From Timema cristinae (Eukaryota > Arthropoda > Insecta > Phasmatodea > Timematidae), in NCBI GenBank assembly GCA_039000515.1, contig JBCFYV010001001.1:17372359-17436358 (forward strand): a stretch of 64,000 bases of DNA. The letters run 5' to 3'. A program made the position numbers and the translations under genes. Below, in pieces: positions 31,978 to 43,166 of the stretch. The notes under the pieces are model-generated. The model saw nothing but the letters and a program-made list of their open reading frames with translations. It was not told the DNA's origin and made no database searches. Positions within the stretch are counted from its first letter, which is position 1, and every line of letters starts with the position of its first letter.

Positions 31978-32276
31978 TTATTATTATATTATTTTATTAT
32001 ATTATTATATTAGCACCGCATCTTACTACCCGTCCGGGTTACACGCACTTACGCTAATGTGTAATGGTAGGTATTGTGAGATGAAATGGAGGACCTACAG
32101 TTTAACGTGGAATCCGAACCACGGTGGAGGCCTGGCATTCCCCACATTAACAAGATGTCTTGTCAGAGGTGAAGGAAGGGTTTGGTAATCAGATAAACCT
32201 GTGCCGGGACCGAGGATTGAACCCCGGCCGCCAGTACAGAGGTCTGACACCTTACCCCTAGACCACCAGGTCACCA
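31978..32276 (-). mobile_element. SINE family A, full length with TSD
   Basis: (TTA)n, tail (GCACCGCATCTTACTACCCG), body, B box (inverse GATTGAACCCC) and A box (inverse CCCCTAGACCACCA). Perfect 10 bp duplication GTTGCTAACA at 31968-31977 and 32277-32286. Confidence 0.94.
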
Positions 32277-32663
32277 GTTGCTAACACATTCGGAGCTTGA
32301 AGCCTTATCGAACAGTGCGTTGCAGGAAGCGAACTTCAACTAGTTTTCAGCATATCTTCTCACGCCATTTGTGGATACCCGTGTTTGTACCCGTCTTAGT
32401 CGCGTGTGAAATGCAAGTAATTCACTCTACTGGGTTTGTGCAAGATAAACCCTCCTTGCTTGACAAGAATTATTATCGTCTACTGTAAGAGAGTAAAGAA
32501 AAGAAGGAAATACTCTTAGCACCTAAGATATAGACCAAATAAGTGCATACAGCTATAAGAATTAATAAATCAACCATTATAAAAGTTCCCAAAAAATTGA
32601 TAGTTTTAGGTTGTAGCAAGGATTTTGTATCCCTTTCACCTCCGAATCTTCGTCGACTAAAGC

Positions 32664-33224
32664 AAAGTAATTAATGTTCATGAAGAACATGATGTAGTGT
32701 AGTAAGGAAACGTATTTATATTATAAAAGTAGAATTCAATATAAAATTACAATGATGGTAGTTGAAATTAAAGTTGAAATAATGATTATAATAACAATAT
32801 TAATGTATTAAAATGTAACCTAAAAAGAAATGAATGTGGATTAATTAGATATAAATTGATTAGATAAAAGAATATATTGACAATGGATATGATTTTACAA
32901 GAATAGGACCATCTTACATAAACATGAATATATAACATATTAAATAAATAAATAAATTAAAAATTAAAAAAACATAATATTTTAGGTTAAAATGGATAAG
33001 TAAATATGGCAAGAATAAAAAATATAATATTTATTAAATTATTGATTGTTGAGGATCGATAATGATGATTTAAAATTTATATTTTAATACTGAATTCTGG
33101 CTTAAGGGCATTAAAGCAGATAAGCCAGAATTCAGTATTAAAATCATTATTTCAACTTTAATTTCAACTACCATCATTGTAATTTTATATTGAATTCTAC
33201 TTTTATAATATAAAGTAATTAATG
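32664..33224. mobile_element. Foldback element flanked by 13 bp direct repeats
   Basis: Arms of more than 65 bases: TATATTATAAAAGTAGAATT, CAATATAAAATTACAATGAT and GGTAGTTGAAATTAAAG (from 32716) are exactly mirrored at 33148-33214. A second hairpin, AATACTGAATTCTGGCTTA and its inverse, lies at 33090-33146 against the right arm. AAAGTAATTAATG occurs in direct orientation just outside both ends (32664-32676 and 33212-33224). No coding and no tRNA-like sequence. Confidence 0.82.
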
Positions 33225-34528
33225 ACCAAGTCCTTAGGCAAAAAAGTATTTTCTAAAAGAACAGTCTCCTGCCACAGGAAATGAAAATACTTCCTCGAGC
33301 ATCAGTGCAAATTTAAATCAAACCCCGAAAGTGTTATTAATTATAAAGTTTTGCTTTCCTTTTCAAGGCTTGGATTAGTACCTTGTTGGGGTCTTATAAA
33401 ATTCATAGCCTCTATATTCCGTATTATGTTTTTAAAAACTTTGAATTGCTTCAAGAAGCATTTAATACTTGAAAAAAAAAATCTTTGCCACGTCTTGGAG
33501 GATTTAACTACGAATCACATTACCCCAAGTAACCCCTCCCTTTCCCACCCCCCAAATAAGCTTCAGTGTAATGTGACCCATTTTTATTTTTGTTCTGCCT
33601 AGTTTTACACTCAGAGTGTGTATATTCTGTATGTTTAAGTGGTTTGGGAAAAAAACAACCCTTTTAAAATTTCACAGACATTTAAACCAATATGTATTTG
33701 AAAAATCACGACTAGGCTATTGCTTAACATATTAACATATTTTTGTTATGTTTTTATTTTATTTTATTTTATATCCATAATCCAGGTTATTAAAATACCC
33801 CTACAAGTAAAAACAACTTAAGATGCGAATGAGAAAAATAAATGGTATGGTGCAGCGCAAAGACACTCGTTTATCTTAAAATACAGACATTTACTAAATA
33901 ATAATAATAAAAACTCAAAATAAATAATACACACCGTTACAGAACCCTAATGAGATTAAAGTAGTTAACCTAAAGTGCATACCAATAAACTTCCCAGACC
34001 TCGATTTAACAAGTTTATTTGTCAATAGCTCAAAAACGATTGGTTTTGTAAAAGCATATTTCAAATACAACAAAGTTTTTTTTTAATCTTTAATGGTACT
34101 ATAACTTTGCAATATACGTTAATTTGTATCCAGGTTAATGCTGTTGTACCACTATTTAAATTTTTTCAAATAAATATCTGGTGAGGGTAGTGATAAATAA
34201 TAATGTACACTTATTTATCAGAGAAAAATTTATTTAAGGTAAAATTAGAGAACTTATTTTTGAAGGTTTTGTCACTAACTATAATAAATAACCTATACGA
34301 TTGAGTATGTAGCCTACGATTTTGTCGTACCATTTATTTGAGTTTATTAGTAAGCAGGTAAAATAAAAAATAATTAGAATTTAATGTGCTAAATTTGGCC
34401 ACTGTGCTTTGGCTAATTTTTAAAATTTAAAGGCTAAGGAGGCAATAACATATTTTAAAAGCAGTTTCATTTCGAAGACTATAACAATTTTGACTATAAA
34501 TATATCTGTTATTTTTATTACTGATATT
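33225..34528. other. AT-rich stretch, no gene supported
   Basis: An 83-codon plus-strand frame at 33351 has no recognised domain and ordinary AT-rich composition. No repeat arms seen. Confidence 0.4.
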
Positions 34529-34766
34529 ACCACGTCATACTACCTGTTCATGTTATACGCATATATGATAATCTAATTGGGTGGTAATGAGGAAAGAAGC
34601 ATTTGAGAGGTTATCTACCAGCATTTTTATTTTGGAAGATGGGGAAACAATTTAGGAAAAACTACCCTCAATAGACTCGACCAGAATTTGCACCCCAAGT
34701 GCTCCGCTATCAGCAGACCAATTTAACACTAGTGACACCTTAGACCACTCAGCCACTGAAGTGGGT
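34529..34766 (-). mobile_element. SINE family B, diverged
   Basis: Tail (ACCACGTCATACTACCTG), body variant (GAAGCATTTGAGAGG, CTACCAGCATTT), decayed B box and head (CACCTTAGACCACTCAGCCA). Groups with 18181 and 26193. Confidence 0.82.
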
Positions 34767-34904
34767 ATCTGTTATTTAATACGGTGTTTACAGTTTTCAA
34801 ACATCTATAGGATTTACACAATTTTCCAGAAATAAATGTTTTTGGGAATAAATTTTTATCCTATTGGTAGAGTTTAACTTGAGTAATATCTCCATGGTAT
34901 CAGC

Positions 34905-35205
34905 CTGCAAGCAGGCTATACCAATCGAGAGGCTGCCGTATGTTGGCAAAGATAGGGCCAACATTTTCAAGCTGAGGGTGTCATGTGGTTAGCACAACGA
35001 GCCCTCCAGACTTCTATCTGTTTTCTAGACTGAAGCGCTACTTATTCATTCAATTATCTCCTCATTTGTCCTCACGAGGTTGATTTTGGTTCCGTTTCAG
35101 ACCCACTGCTTCACAGACAGAATTAGGGGCACTGGGGATCGAACTTGGCACTTCAGTATCTGAAGCCAGTAAATCTGACCACTATACAACAGAGGCGGTC
35201 GGGTA
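34905..35205 (-). other. tRNA-like SINE of a further family
   Basis: The minus strand begins with CCTCTGTTGTATAGTGGTCA, an A-box-like start, then B box AAGTTCGATCCCCAG 40 bases on. The body (CGTGAGGACAAATGAGG) matches no other copy in the window. Its plus strand also carries GTGTCATGTGGTTAGCACAA, possibly a second old head. Confidence 0.5.
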
Positions 35206-37490
35206 TCAAATACTTACTTACTTACTTACTTTATGGCATAGGGAACACCAAAGTTCATTAATTTTAATGGTTTTAAATATATTTTTACTTATCATCGGCT
35301 TCATGTCGTGGTCAATATTGCTAAAGTGCTATGACTGAGCACTGAGTGCGTAAATTAATCAGCTCAATAACTTGACTAGTTCGATTCCCTGTTAGATTGA
35401 AATTACTTAGTACTAGCGTGATACGAACTCGGCCAAGGCACAAGAGATTTTGAACATACAATAAGTGCGTTACAGAGTGTTAGTAACATTTACTTTCAGC
35501 TAAGAGCTTTTCTTTAAAAAAAAAGTACTTGAAATATCAGAATAATCGCTGCATTGTTATATAGAAGTATTTATTTGTATCTTAATTTTGATATTATTTC
35601 TACAGTAAATAAAATAGTATCGCTGCTCATCCATTGTACTTAAATTAGTAGATAAAGATAGCCTAAGCGCCAGTAATATGCATACCATTAAAAAAACTTA
35701 TCCTTTACTACAAGAAGTTAAATAATCAATTATATCTTTGATTTTCTTTGTGCGCCCTTTCTTCATAAACTTGTTATTCACAAGGATATAAAATAATATT
35801 TTGTAAATACTTCTCCACCTCAAAATTTATACAATCCATTGGATTTTGTTCGAAAGCAAAAAGGTCACATATTGTTAATTATATAAAAAGTAATCACCGT
35901 GGGTACTTATTGTTCGGGATTCGATACATTTCTTCCAAAACGAGCGCACAAACTGCGAGAATGCAACAGGTTCAAATTAAAAGTAATCACATTTAACACG
36001 CTAATAAAATAAAATTAACATTTTCACATCTTGACTACCAAAAACTTCGTCCATTAACTTTTTGAAAAATAACTTATTCCAAAGTCCAATGAGAGTCAAA
36101 TCCTAGACCGTAAAATAAAAACTAGTATATAAAATTATACTGAGAACGTCTCCAAATTACATTTAGACCAAACTTTATTTAAAATAACTATGTTTGATAT
36201 GAGCAGGAATGTTTATTTTTATTTATTATAATAGTGGATTAAAAATTCAATGTACAGTAGTTTTCATTTATTTTGAATATTAACACTTATTATTACAACG
36301 TGTAGTGCTAAAGAATGAGAAAACTCAAGAAAGAATATAAGATAAGAGTGAAGAATTTTACATGTTTTACTGTCTCAGTTAAATAAGGGCTAATGTCATA
36401 AAACTTTGTGTATGGAGAAGCATGTGGCTTTTTCTTTGAAAATAATGTATCACTAGAGTAATACTCTCATTGAAGTAAGTAGGGACCAACTATATTTATT
36501 CACACAGCAGGAAGACTTTGTGAGTATTTTAGTTACTGAATATATTAAGATGTTTAATTGTTTATATTTAATTACGCAAATTTTCATAATTGGACATTGG
36601 CCCTTCTTATCCTAACGTACATGGTATTAATGTTTCTTTGACTCAAGAAGGTCACAGAGATTAGTTTAACCCTCCATTGCCGCCTGCATTCCGATACAGC
36701 AGGTTAGCCAACGCTTGCAAAATGATACTAGCTTGTAAATGGGTAATGATCATACTAACGGCACCTATTATCAGCTATTACAACTAGTTGCAGAAGGAAA
36801 AGTTGTATTTAAAACCATGTATTTTGACTTGGGAGTCGTTAGAGCTCAATATCGTCGTGATTATTGAAGCTAACCCAAATTAAAAAGTATGTCTAAAAAG
36901 AAAAAGAAATTATTCATTAAATAGTATGTTATAAACAAACACTCTAGCTTAATTGTACAAAGAAAATAAATAAATCCATTAATAATTTTTGTTTTCCCAT
37001 TTAAAATGCATTGAAATGGAAACATTTTAATGAAAATATTTCAATAACTATTTTTAGCATGGTTTGAAAATTCCATAAGAATTATGAAAGATGCCCAGAT
37101 ATGTTACTAAAATAAATAAAAAACAACAAGGTTGAATTATTAAATATATTTTGTTCTAAATTCTTTTGTTTAGAACCGTGCATTTATGGGTAGGCAGGGC
37201 CTTAAACAACTAAGGAACTAAGGTCTATAAAATTGTGATCCCGAACTACTGTTATTTGATTTTGGGCCCGACACGTTTAGTGTCGCTTTTGACTCTCCTA
37301 AGGAGGTTTCATAATTATTTAATTATGTTATCTAATAGACACCGATGGTTGACTGAGAGGTGCGCTTCACGCACAGATTGTGCCTTCTTAATTATCGTAC
37401 TATTGTTGTTTTCTTACAATAAAATATATATTGTTCACCAGGTAACATTCTTGCCTGATTTTCAGTCGTCCTCACCCTATAGATATTAAG
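35206..37490. other. AT-rich stretch, no gene supported
   Basis: About 2.3 kb. A (CTTA)n microsatellite at 35211-35231 is the only clear repeat. No frame shows domain or splice structure. Confidence 0.45.
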
Positions 37491-37499
37491 GGAGGAGGG

Positions 37500-37750
37500 G
37501 GGGGGGTTGCACGGTTGGCTAGATGATACCAAAAACCCCTGTGAGGAGCCTTATGAAAAACCTAGATACTATGTTTTAGTCAGATTGATAAAATGGGTTT
37601 GGCTCTAGTCCCAGTAACAGACAGACAGACATATGGCATTGCAAAAGATCATTTTTATGGGTCAGGGGATCATGAAACGTCAACATCGGTCAAAATCATT
37701 AGTTGTATTTTTTTTTGACGATCACAATGCACTCGCTACACACACAAAAT
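37500..37750 (-). mobile_element. Dispersed repeat, third copy of the 48955/49549 family
   Basis: On the minus strand: ATTGTGATCG, TTGACGTTTCATGATCCCC, TCTGTCTGTCTG, GACTAGAGCC, GTATCTAGG and CAGGGGTTTTTGG occur in the same order as in the copies at 48955 and 49549. Family unknown. Confidence 0.7.
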
Positions 37751-37924
37751 GAAACAAAAGTTTTAATATTTTTTCAAGTTTTCTATTTTGTATTATTATA
37801 CATACAATATAATATGTAGAGTTTTTATCTAGAAAAAATAAATATAAAAACAATAAAACCCATCTTCCACTTGTGTGCTCCTTTTACATTTATTTGTTTT
37901 TTTAGCTGATGTTTTATATTATTA

Positions 37925-38118
37925 TTAATTATTTTATTATTATTTTTGTTAGACAATGGATTTTAATTTCTGAAAATACTTTTTTTCCGATTACATTTTA
38001 CTACTTATATAATTAGTATTATTTTATGGGTATTGATATATTATATGAAATGTAATAGAAAAGAAATTTTCAAAAAATAAAATCCATTGTCTAGCAAAAA
38101 TAATAATAAAATAAAGGA
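37925..38118. mobile_element. AT-rich MITE-like palindrome
   Basis: TTTATTATTATTTTTGTTAG then ACAATGGATTTTA is mirrored by AAATCCATTGTCTAGC and AAAAATAATAATAAAATAAA. Arms of about 50 bases around an AT-rich core. Confidence 0.7.
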
Positions 38119-38369
38119 TATAAAAACGTCAGATATAAAAAATATAAATATAATTACATATATAATTTACATTTATAAATAAATTATATATATATATCAA
38201 AAGCGACAACTGCACATCACATGACTTGAGTTATGAATATGTGAAAACAAATCGAGAAACTTTTCTAGATGTGGGATAGGGTTCTTCCTTTGAAAATTGT
38301 ACTCTTTAAGTATATCAACTTTAAACGATATTTCATGCCATGATTTTAAAGCAATATTATTTTGTTCTG

Positions 38370-38619
38370 AAAATTGAAAAATGAAACATGGACACGGGAA
38401 TCGAACCCGGGACCTTTGACTTAGTAGGCCACTGCTCTAACCACTGAGCTATTCAGGATTCGTCCCGTGCCCAGGGTCATTCATTCTTCACTCCTATTTT
38501 TAAGGCAGAGAGTCTATGATGGACTTAGAGAAATCGTCGGCTAAGTCCATCATAGACTCTCTGCCTTAAAAATAGGAGTGAAGAATTACCCTAGGCACGG
38601 GACGAATCCTGAATAGCTG
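38370..38619. mobile_element. Inverted dimer of tRNA-containing element E
   Basis: 38370-38545 is a minus-strand E copy. Its tRNA-like part reads, on the minus strand, TAGCTCAGTGGTTAGAGCAG, then a TACTAA anticodon-loop-like segment, then CCCGGGTTCGATTCCCG. At about 38541 it turns round: 38541-38618 is the inverse of 38447-38528, with one 4-base gap and a 12-base loop (38529-38540). The right arm stops at GAATAGCT. The result is a nearly perfect hairpin of about 80 bp. Confidence 0.88.
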
Positions 38620-39125
38620 TGTGTAAGTCTTAAGGTGGAAGTGTAGGGGACGCGAGTAAAGGTAATTGTTCTTACAGTTTTTTATAGCGAAACTTTTCTT
38701 TTGCCGAAATAAATAACACATTGCTCCAGCAGAAATATAGAGTTTAATTTTATTCACATGTTGAATATCTGTCATAAGCATAATAAAATTTGATGAGAAA
38801 CTTTTTAAATGAAGAGGAAAAAAAGTTGCCATTAAATTCCAGTACACCCTTGAAATATATTATAGATCTATTGATATGATCATGTGAAGAAAATTAAACT
38901 CTATGTTTATGTGTTAGAATTAGTGTGCTCAGTTTTTAAATTCTCTATTGTACAAAAATCTGTTTTTAAAGCTTGCAGTCAAATATCATAGATTTACAAA
39001 TATTTCAGTTTTTTTGTTGTTGTTGATGTGAATTTACCTGCGTTTTACTTGTTATTTTACGCCCACAAAGATGTCCTGGTTTTCCAGGTGTGTGAAAACT
39101 ACAATTACACATCTTAATTTGTTTA
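38620..39125. other. AT-rich stretch, nothing recognised
   Basis: A 93-codon minus-strand frame overlapping the E hairpin has no recognised domain. Nothing else is supported. Confidence 0.4.
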
Positions 39126-39129
39126 TTTT

Positions 39130-39170
39130 AGCACCGCGTCTTACTATCCGTTCAGGTTATACGCGCACAT
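39130..39170 (-). mobile_element. SINE tail fragment
   Basis: GCACCGCGTCTTACTATCCG followed by TTCAGGTTATACGCGCA: only the shared 3' tail, with no body. It is the shortest copy and compatible with extreme 5' truncation. Confidence 0.8.
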
Positions 39171-39220
39171 CATTATTAAAAAGGTTATGGTCTTGTAAAA
39201 ACTTTTTTCGATTAATTTTA

Positions 39221-39427
39221 TTATTATTAGCACCACGTCTTACTAACCGTTCGGGTTATACGCACTTACGCTAATGTGTAATGGTAGAGTGATTATGAGA
39301 TGAAATGGAGGACCTACAGTTTAACGTGGAATCCGAACCACGATGGAGGCCTGGCATTCCACACATTCACAAGTTGTGATTAATACAAGTCATGTCAGAG
39401 GTGAAGGAAGGGTTTGGTAATCAGATA
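39221..39427 (-). mobile_element. SINE family A, 5'-truncated
   Basis: Tail, body and long spacer form (GTTGTGATTAATACAAGTC) up to GGTTTGGTAATCAGATA, where similarity stops. The whole tRNA-like head is absent. Confidence 0.9.
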
Positions 39428-39481
39428 TAAGTCACCATTTTTTTTATTAATCCTTAGCTTTGAAATTAATTAAAAACAAAT

Positions 39482-39683
39482 TAGCACCGCGTCTTAGTAC
39501 CAATTCGTTTGTGGATCTATATATTAATTACGTTAATATGTTAGGGATGAGAAAGTTTGATAGAAAGTGTACCCGCATTTTCTGAGGAGAAAATAAAAAC
39601 ACCTTGAGTGCAGCCGACCCGTCACAAGCAGTCCAAGCTATTGCGAGAGTGACGCCTTAAACCATTCAACCACCGAGACGGGT
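39482..39683 (-). mobile_element. SINE family B with internal deletion
   Basis: Tail (CACCGCGTCTTAGTACCAAT), body (GTGTACCCGCATTTTC) and head (GCCTTAAACCATTCAACCAC) are present, but the B-box segment is deleted. Confidence 0.82.
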
Positions 39684-39784
39684 GTTTAGAATAAATTTCT
39701 GCGGGACATAGATTAATTAGAAAGCAAGGGAAATTACAGACGCAGAAGAAATGTCTATTTCTTCAAGTGTGCCAGCTTGATGTT

Positions 39785-40125
39785 CACCCCAAAGTGCAGT
39801 AGAAATTAATGAACCGGGGGCCCTATAACAGAGCAATGCGGCGCTCCGCAGAATACCCCGCAATCGCATACATGCCGCATTTAATCAGCCCAATCAGCCT
39901 CGGCTGGGACCCGCGGAGTTGGATCATCGATCCCACCCCTTGACAGGGGTTGACAGGACAAAGGAACACCGCGTCGGATCCAACCGACCCGGGCATACGG
40001 TCGACCAGACTACGCAGGAACATTACCGACATCAATTATGTGAGGCCTTGGCCTTGGGCAAGAGTCGTTTCTCGTCCGACTTTGGACTGTGCTTCAAATC
40101 CAGTCTGGTGTGATGGAAGCAACTA
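39785..40125 (-). other. GC-rich block, possibly LINE-derived
   Basis: About 340 bases far richer in GC than its neighbours and open on both strands. The minus-strand frame contains PGSVGSDAVFLCPVNPCQG, then GSQPRLIGLIKCGMYAI and ERRIALL. Translations of this style recur in retroelement-derived open frames of insect annotations as I remember them, but I cannot name the element. Immediately upstream on the minus strand is an acceptor-like CTTCCATCACACCAG. A host exon is not excluded. Confidence 0.35.
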
Positions 40126-40168
40126 CCGGTTAACGAACGAGTTCCGTTCAGATACTATTTTTTTTTTA

Positions 40169-40328
40169 TCACCGCGTCTTACTACCCATTCGGGTTATAC
40201 ACTTATGTACTAATTACCCTTATGGTTTTAAGGACACCACCCGAGATTTGAACCTCAATCTCCACGTCATTGGCAATGTTGTCTAATGCGGGACTAACGC
40301 GTTAGACCATGCGGCCACCGAAGCGGGT
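40169..40328 (-). mobile_element. SINE family B with body deletion
   Basis: Tail (CACCGCGTCTTACTACCCAT) joins directly to the B-box region (inverse GATTTGAACCTC) and head (GCGTTAGACCATGCGGCCAC). The central 80 bases are missing. Confidence 0.87.
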
Positions 40329-40635
40329 AAATACGTTGTTCGTTATGTTAGTCTTGCATGCCTGAGCTTTTACGATATGCTTCGTATTTGTTTATCGTAT
40401 ACGATACGCAACTTAAGATGAAATAAGAAATTAATAAAACTTTAAGAAATGTTGTGTGAATTGTGACGTTTGTTATTGAAAACGTTCGTAAATCCCCTGT
40501 ATTTAAGTTTGTCTTCACGACGTACGAATTAAGGCTAAGGAGTGAATGATTTGAAGCTAACTAGAAATGCGATCAGCAAAAAACCCGAGACTGCAACTCA
40601 GTTTTTCACTGCCCCGATAAAAGCATTTAATTATA

Positions 40636-40735
40636 CTAATGAAGTGGCGATAAGTAAGGTAGAATTCAGAGGAAATGTACATGTATTTGTGTGGTGGGAG
40701 AGGGTGGAAAACCATCATGGGCAAAAACTCTGTGG
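40636..40735 (-). mobile_element. SINE family B body fragment
   Basis: Only body words remain: GGTAGAATTCAGAGGAAATG and GAGGGTGGAAAACCATCATG. Confidence 0.6.
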
Positions 40736-40852
40736 AAACGGCTAACATATGAAAACCAACTTTCCCGGCTACAAGCTCTACAAACTATAGAATTAATGCG
40801 ATCCTAAGTTTTATGGTAAAAGTATAATATTGGTGAATAGATTAGACAAGTC

Positions 40853-41087
40853 TTGGTGGCCGTATGACCTAGGGCGTCACTCTTCCAATAGACTAGACTG
40901 CAAAGGACGGGGTTCTAATCTTGGTTGGGTGCAATGAGGGTGTTTTTTTCTAAACGAGTTTCGAATCCCTCTCCACGCAAGTGCGGGTACACTTCCTATG
41001 AATTAAACTTTTTGCATCATTAACATATTAGCGTAGTTAGTACTTATGTGTGCGTATAATACGAAAGGGTATGAAGACAAAGTGCCA
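40853..41087 (+). mobile_element. SINE family B, full length
   Basis: Head (TGGTGGCCGTATGACCTAGG), B box (GGTTCTAATCTTG), body (CTCTCCACGCAAGTGCGGGT) and decayed tail. Followed by a (TA)n run at 41094-41112. Confidence 0.87.
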
Positions 41088-41634
41088 AATATTATATATA
41101 TATATATATATATTTAGAACCACATTTAGCCTGCCCTTAATTGATGCCTTCATCCGTGATTCAGAACAGATTTTTAGATAAATAATCTTAGCATTTTATT
41201 TTAGGGCACGAGTTGTTCGAAGTTTATTCTACTGAGAGGGCTACACAGCTACGTTGTATACGTATCTGGTCAACGCTCATGAAGTTGCATCGAAAATATT
41301 ATCCAATCGATGGATTTGTGCGACGAGGAAAATATGGTGAATTAAAAAAAAATGTATTTTTTAAGCGAATATTATAATTTAACATTATCATCGATACTCG
41401 ATAATAATGAGGTCTGACACAAACTATATATTTTAGAGTGAACACAAGCGTCAGACACAAACCGAGAACGCTGTTGCATACGCGCTCCTGATAACACACC
41501 CTTTTTTACTGAAGTAGTTTCCGTACTGCAACATAATGATAGGACGCACGTGGCGGTGTTAACGCTCAATACATTACCTAATGGCGGCCGACCAAATAAT
41601 ATCTTAAAATATCCAAAGGGGTTTGTGGCTTAAC

Positions 41635-41780
41635 AAGACCAGAAATATTTCCAGTATATTACCTGAATGTGTGTAGAGAGATAGTGGGAAAACTATTTAA
41701 GGAAGAATAATTCAGTACACCAGGCCAGGATTTGAGCCCCAAGCCCTTCGTCACCTCCTGTATCAAACCTTACGAGACAA
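41635..41780 (-). mobile_element. SINE family B remnant
   Basis: Body (GAGATAGTGGGAAAACTATT) and inverse B box (GGATTTGAGCCCC) are seen; both ends are lost. Confidence 0.5.
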
Positions 41781-42084
41781 ATGGCTGTGATACCGGTGTG
41801 GATTTCACCCGATTAAAAGTCTGTTAATAGCTTGAAGCTAACTAGCCAGATTGGTTTACCATCAAATCGATTTGTTTAACCAATGATTCAATTTGATAAA
41901 TAAAAAATATTAACAAAACATTTTGAGGGTCCTTTATTAAGAGCGTGCATCAAATACCCATAAACTCTGTGATACAGTCGGCTATAAATCGTAAATTTTC
42001 ACGTGAATCAATTGTGATTAAACATTAATGAAGATAAAGAGTTAATAGAAGTTCCTAATACAGAACATTGTTGTATTATTAAAT

Positions 42085-42103
42085 AATAATAATAATAATA
42101 ATA

Positions 42104-42134
<31 letters not shown>

Positions 42135-42302
42135 GCACAATGTCTTACTACCCGTTCGGGTTATACGCACTTACGCTAACGTGTAATGGTAGGGTGATTG
42201 TGAGATTAAATGGAGGACCTACAATTTAACGTGGAATCCGAACCACGGTAGAGGTCTGGCATGCCTCACATTCACAAGTTTTGATTAATACACGTCTTGT
42301 CA
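42085..42302 (-). mobile_element. SINE family A, 5'-truncated with TSD
   Basis: A run of AAT then ATT triplets leads into the tail (AATGTCTTACTACCCGTTCG) and body, ending at CACGTCTTGTCA; the tRNA head is missing. The 11 bp duplication TATTATTAAAT flanks it at 42074-42084 and 42303-42313. So truncation happened at insertion, not by later deletion. Confidence 0.92.
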
Positions 42303-42313
42303 TATTATTAAAT

Positions 42314-43080
42314 GATCTTGGATAAAAACTGCATTGAAAAGACCATTTTTGACCATTTTAGAACATCTTCACAGGTAAGCATTGTGCACAAATCTTCATT
42401 CTACCACAATAGGGACACAATGCAGTTGTTAACAATAAATTTTGTCGGTTTGTCTCCAATCGTCACTACGGAAAATGTCGAGTGATCATTAAAATAAGAG
42501 TGCACTGCCTACATTTCTGACATTTTCTTTTCCTTTTAATCCAATACCTCGCGCGAGCTTAGTTGGACCTGCTACGATGAACGCTTTTAATAATATGATT
42601 TATTTCCATCTTGATGCCAACTCATATGCATAAATTTAAGCATTGATTACTTAGTAGTGAAGGAATCAACGCAAAAGGCACCCCAATCAAAGAGAGTTAT
42701 TGAATTTAAAACACAAATCTGTCAGAATTAGTGCTACACAACTACTGTAAGGGTTGTTGAATCATTTTATATGAAATACACAATATTTGTATTGATAACT
42801 TTTTATTAGAATTGTTAGGTAAAATTTGGAAGTGATAATAATAATTTATTGGTGTAGATTTTGACACTTAAATAGGAATAATAATTATTATTATCAATGT
42901 TTGCACTGAATATTTTATTGTTAGTTTATTCAAAATATGATTATAGTTAGGAAAGATAGAAACTGCTGAAGACAGGTTTATTAGTCATTACATAAAATAC
43001 CGAAATAAACTCTGATCTGGATATTGTGTTAATGTAAACAGGAAATATTTGTATGTAGATTTTTTTTCTGTTTTATTTCA
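42314..43080. other. AT-rich stretch 3' of the coding exon
   Basis: Presumed intron of the minus-strand gene. A short inverted word pair, AGTGATAATAATAATTTATT and AATAATAATTATTATTATCA, lies at 42832-42896. Confidence 0.45.
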
Positions 43081-43166
43081 TACGTTACCTAAACACATAT
43101 TGTTAAATAACTCACAATGCAAATATGAAGTTCAGTTAGAATATAATGGGAGGTGGTGTAATATAC

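Noticed and set aside
38395..38470. Genuine tRNA gene
   Set aside because: A and B box regions and an anticodon-like arm are good, but the acceptor ends do not pair and the sequence is part of repeat E, which recurs at 46500 and 57300.
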